Source: Ciona intestinalis
Taxonomy: Eukaryota > Chordata > Ascidiacea > Phlebobranchia > Cionidae
Direction of reading: 5' to 3'
Assembly (NCBI RefSeq): GCF_000224145.3
Contig: NC_020167.2
Coordinates: forward strand, 5,883,552-5,947,551
DNA: 64,000 nt
Shown here: positions 59,930-64,000 of the stretch, piece by piece
Numbering within the stretch: position 1 is the first letter of the stretch
Layout: each line of letters begins with the position of its first letter
Program-made: the position numbers and the translations under genes
The notes under the pieces: model-generated
Seen by the model: only the letters and a program-made list of their open reading frames with translations
Databases searched by the model: none
Told to the model about the DNA's origin: nothing

Positions 59930-62900
59930 TTATAATTCATCTTCGGAGCATTCGGATAGTAGGGCTCCGTTAAGTGGAGTTGATGAACCAAGTGAAGTTC
60001 CACCGTTCATGTTTTTGTAACTTTGCATAAACTGTGGATCAAGTAGGCCTCTACTTTTCAACAACCTTTGAATAAGGTATATGTTAGTTTTAGTTATATT
60101 TTAATCTAAAAGAGTTAGGTCCTACAGTACAAAATTAATAATCATGTAAGTTCCATTTAAATACAAAAAGGTAAGGTCAAGGAGTTAAAAGCGAATTGGT
60201 AACACAAATGTTAACAACCTGTAGTGGTTACTATGCGACAAAATATGTTCAAACAAAAAAGAAAAAATACATCAAAAGTGTGTTGAAAACTCGGAAAAAA
60301 AATGCACAAGTCAAAAAAGGACAAAAAGGAAAAAGCTGTCGAACACCACAGTTAGATGTGAAAAATAGAAATCTTACTTGTAAATAAGGAAGTATGCGAA
60401 ACTGACAAATCCAAACACAGCAGCAATATGCCATGACCAGAAGAGAGTGATAAACATGAGGTTTACTTCTGCTTCTCCAACTGAATTACAATCTAAAGGT
60501 TCAAAATGCGCATTGTAAATATGGGGGAATTACTAAAAATTAAAAAGATTTATATTTTTACCAAAAAGCAAGTTTAGGTAACATGCTATGCCTCGTAGCA
60601 ACAACGGCAGATTGTTTTGTGAACATTTAGACAAGTGTTGGAATGAGATAGATAACAAGGGGTGGGTCATGGAAACTTAATGTAGACTAATGGTGTTGCT
60701 ATCTTAACTGTCTGGGTGATGAGTGAAATATAAACAGCAAAGACAAACACCAGACACCACAGAAGAGATCAAATAAAGCACATATTCGGTAAGGATAAAG
60801 TATTAGGCTGAACTATAATTGATAACTTTAAAAGATATGGCAGGCTGGTGAAAGATGGGACACCTTTCATTTTATTTTCTGTCCCATTTGGTAGTAAACA
60901 AAGGCATCTTAAACAATTATAAAACCATATCCTCATGACTCCTATAGACCATTGTTAATTAATTAAAACTTAATTAGGATATTCGAATATCAAGTGCTAA
61001 AGGTGTACTGCTAAAGTGCTAAAGGTCCTTCCCCCATCCTACTATATCAAATCATAATAGTGGCCAGTGGCATATATTAGGGGACTGGTACCTTGTACAA
61101 AGAACACTTAACAACCTCTATAAAAAAATAACACAAGTTTACAGAATGTTTAAAACAAGTTTACAATTTTACCATTCATTTCAGCTGCACCATGATGTTG
61201 CATGTGTGTACCGTTATGCTCACTTTCAATACGACTACATGGGTCCCAGTAGTTGCCATCAGGGGGGTACAAGATGTATGCAGCCTGTGGGAGTATTAGA
61301 ATAATATTCTGTTACTTCTGCTACTAGGCATAATGTAAATATTCTTTCTACGGTTTATTTGGTATGAAAAAGTAATGTATTACCTACGCTTCGTCATCCA
61401 CCATACGGCAAACCTTTATCAGAGAAATCTTGCCGAACAAAAATGACAGAAATATAAAAGATCTTGCCGAACAAAAAAGACAGAAAATAGATGTTTTTTA
61501 TACCAGATGAACAATTAAAAGGTATTGGAATACCCATTGTTTTTTACTCAAAATAGTATAACAAAGTCATTTTTTGTATTGTGTATATAAGTGTTGCAGC
61601 AATGGATAAATTTCAAGTTATTTGGGTAGAAAGCAATTTATATTGAACTAACACTTTCAGAGTTTATTATTTATGACTTTGCAAATTGACTGCTTTTCAG
61701 TAAACTATTTTAATTTTTACATCTTTGCGATTGTGTTTCTAATCTATCTTTTACTTTAAGCTGTCGCAAATGTTGAGTTTTGCTTGTATCAAAATACTAT
61801 AGAACAGGAAAGTTAATTGGAGAATGTTTAACTGAAATGGCAGTTTGAAGACAACTACATTCTATGATTGTTGGGGCAGTTTTGTGTGTATTCAAATGTG
61901 CTCACTGACACTGTATACTTTTGTATAATGATGAAATAAGTAGCCTAGCCTTTTGCATAGCAATGAAAATTTGGCTTAATTTAGAACTTACCTGCCAGAA
62001 CCACGTTCCTTGGGCGATAAGCAACACAGTGTGCAGCATTTCAAATATATGAAGTAATTTACGTTTGTTCATTACAAGGCATTCAATAAATGCAAACAGC
62101 GCTGATGGCCAGACTGTTAACACCTGGTAGAAATGGAAATAAAACTCATGAATATTTGATGATCCGTGTGTTTAGAAGTTTGTTAGAAAGCTACATGTTA
62201 AGCAGTTATGTATGTATTGCTGTACACAACAAGATATTTTTCTATGTTGTGTTGTTTTTTACTATCTTTTATATTGCGTTGTTGCATTATTTTTAAACAC
62301 AAATCTACAATTTACTAATAATGAACGTATGTACCTAAATACTTAAAGAAAACTAAAAATGTAATGCAATATCTGGCTTGAACCTTATGTCTACTGACGT
62401 GCTAAGCCTTAGAATCTTATACATTTAGAATAGAATGACGTATTATAATTAAGTGGTCACTGGCCAATTTATATTACCACATGGTGGTAAGCTAGAAAAT
62501 AAACATTAAATAAAACAAACAGACTTTTAGTATATAGTTCAATGATTACATAACCTTCTGAGGGTGAGATAAGGTAATTATAAAATAGGATTTCTATTAA
62601 GATTAATGTTTAAAGACTTACGAGCAAAATATGAACTCTTGTGTCAATATGTGATCGACCGTGTAGATGAAAGAAGAATAAATAACCTTCAATGAACAAA
62701 GCCAATCCACCAAATAAACGATCCATTCCTGGTAATTACAACTCTATGTAAATATATGGCTGGTTCCAATGCATGCGAAATCATTTGCACAACTGTACAG
62801 TACACATAATGCAGGGATTTCTCAACATTTTTCCCCAGCGTGCATAGTGTACAACAGAGTACATTGGATACAATGTATCATTAGATTTGTAAAGATTATT

Positions 62901-63915
62901 TATGATTAAATTACTGAAATATTACTTGTTTTTAATTTTATACAGCAACTTAAAATTGGTTTTTTGAGGATGTTTGCAGTTTAAGCTACACTTTAAACTT
63001 CATAGAAGAATCAATCAAAAAACTCGAAACAAACCCAAAATTAGCCCAGTTTCAAACATTTTTGAAAATGTTATTAACGTTATATTGTGAAGTGACCGCA
63101 CTTTTTAAAAATGTTCTTACAAATCCCATGCACCTGCTGGTACTACATGTCGTGCAGTATGTGATACAATATCAGCCACTCCTGAAATCCCAAAGAAGAA
63201 ATACATGGTTGCGTGTTGCCAGTTCATTGGATGGGTGTACCCTCCTGTGCTGTTATGTAAATGACCACCTGGGGAACCGGGGTAAAAGAGTTCCACCAGT
63301 ATACCTACGCATGGGTGTGTGTATAAGATGATTGGATTTGTAGTTTCGTAGAAACGTGGCCAATTTCAATGTAAAAATGTAAGCCCCCCTCTTAAAAAAT
63401 TAAGCTCAGAAGTGAAAAAAAATTTAGAAAATTAAAACTTAACATGAAACTTTAATGTCATCCACTTTTGTCCTTTCATTTTGAGAGTTTCCATATGAGT
63501 TTCAATTTATAACAACATATACAATTGTTAGTATAGTAGGGTGAGGAAAGATGAGACGCCTTTTTATTCTATTTTCCTTTCCCAATCCCCCCCCCCCCCC
63601 CCCCCGGGGGGGGTTTTTTACCCCCCCATTCCCCCCCCTTCAAGGGACCATTGGTAATTGTTTAATTAAAACATGATCAGGATATTTGCCATTTGAATAT
63701 TTATGTGAAATGTCCCATCTTACCCCACAGTACTATATTACCACTTTCACATAAAAAACGGGCTAGTACCAACCTATAGATATAAAAACAACTTTTACAA
63801 TTCCTTCCACCACAATACCGTAACATGGGATTTTACCACAGCAGTAACTTGGTCCATTTCTGTTGCCACCTTTCCCCCTATGTAAGTGTACCAGGTTTAA
63901 TATAAGATCATCCAT
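59930..63915 (-). CDS. TMEM45-like multi-pass membrane protein (5' end incomplete)
   Basis: Exons, right to left: about 63915-63774, 63304-63134, 62728-62622, 62123-61992, 61284-61173, 60480-60378, 60065-59930 (TAA); all junctions are in phase. Family marks seen: YCCGKIPCYGIVVEGIVKV, GILVELFYPG, MNWQHATMYFFFGISGVAD, LALFIEGYLFFFHLHGR, LIAQGTWFWQ, AAYILYPPDGNYWD, LMFITLFWSWHIAAV, and an acidic C-terminus (LLSECSEDEL). These match the TMEM45 (DUF716) family of hydrophobic proteins with about seven membrane segments, whose biochemical role is not established. The typical N-terminus (GH..PG..F...G.WW) is missing, so one or more exons lie beyond base 64000; the upper bound used here is only an in-frame Met. 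Two introns carry inverted-repeat elements. Confidence 0.88.
60841..61041 (-). mobile_element. MITE in last intron region of the TMEM45-like gene
   Basis: CAGGCTGGTGAAAGATGGGA start; near the right end a short segment (CTAAAGGT, GTGCTAAAGG) is tandemly repeated before CCTTCCCCCATCCT. Confidence 0.82.
63538..63732 (-). mobile_element. MITE in first visible intron of the TMEM45-like gene, with corrupted interior
   Basis: AGGGTGAGGAAAGATGAGAC start and CCATCTTACCCCACAGTA end; the interior 63587-63640 is a run of C, G and T homopolymers instead of family sequence. Confidence 0.8.
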
Positions 63916-64000
63916 GACACATAAGCACGTGCTTGTTATAGAATAAGAGGTGTTTACATAGTGCCTGCTGTTTGCTTAGTGAATAAACGAACGAGACACT

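Overview
The window looks like a piece of a solitary ascidian (sea squirt) genome, most likely Ciona. The reasons are: AT-rich DNA; small exons with short GT..AG introns; deuterostome housekeeping genes at animal-like lengths (RPN2, CAP, PAICS, SIN3, a TMEM45-type gene); and more than twenty copies of a short inverted-repeat element that starts AGGGTGGGG and ends CCCACCCT, of the type abundant in Ciona. All coding exons below were joined by hand by checking GT/AG boundaries and reading phase across every junction. The species call is inference.

Layout. (1) 1-11.5 kb, + strand: a tandem array of small secreted proteins. Each has a signal peptide, a four-cysteine domain with a GGWC motif, and a C-terminal domain resembling an H-type lectin. 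There are four apparently intact copies (the first cut by the window edge), one broken copy and one relic exon. (2) 12.2-19.0 kb, +: ribophorin II (RPN2), 15 exons, no mobile elements seen. (3) 19.1 kb: a 50-N assembly gap flanked by nearly identical sequence. (4) 19.8-32.1 kb, +: three zona pellucida (ZP) domain genes. Two are short forms with only the ZP-N half and a new C-terminal tail (the second damaged). The third is full length with ZP-N, ZP-C, a RRRR cleavage site, an EGF-like module and a transmembrane helix. (5) 34.0-39.2 kb, +: cyclase-associated protein (CAP), in which two exons look mutually exclusive. (6) 40.2-43.0 kb, -: PAICS (de novo purine synthesis). (7) 44.2-58.3 kb, -: a SIN3 corepressor, 29 exons, all three PAH domains. 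(8) 59.9 kb to the right edge, -: a TMEM45-like membrane protein, 5' end incomplete.

The two accessory arrays (lectin-like and ZP) carry most of the inverted-repeat elements, while the coding spans of RPN2, CAP and PAICS carry none. The arrays show duplication, decay and exon loss in progress, which fits fast-evolving secreted or cell-surface proteins. The housekeeping genes are ordinary except for the CAP exon pair. Nothing in the window looks like a CRISPR array, an operon of unknown genes, or a tRNA/rRNA gene.
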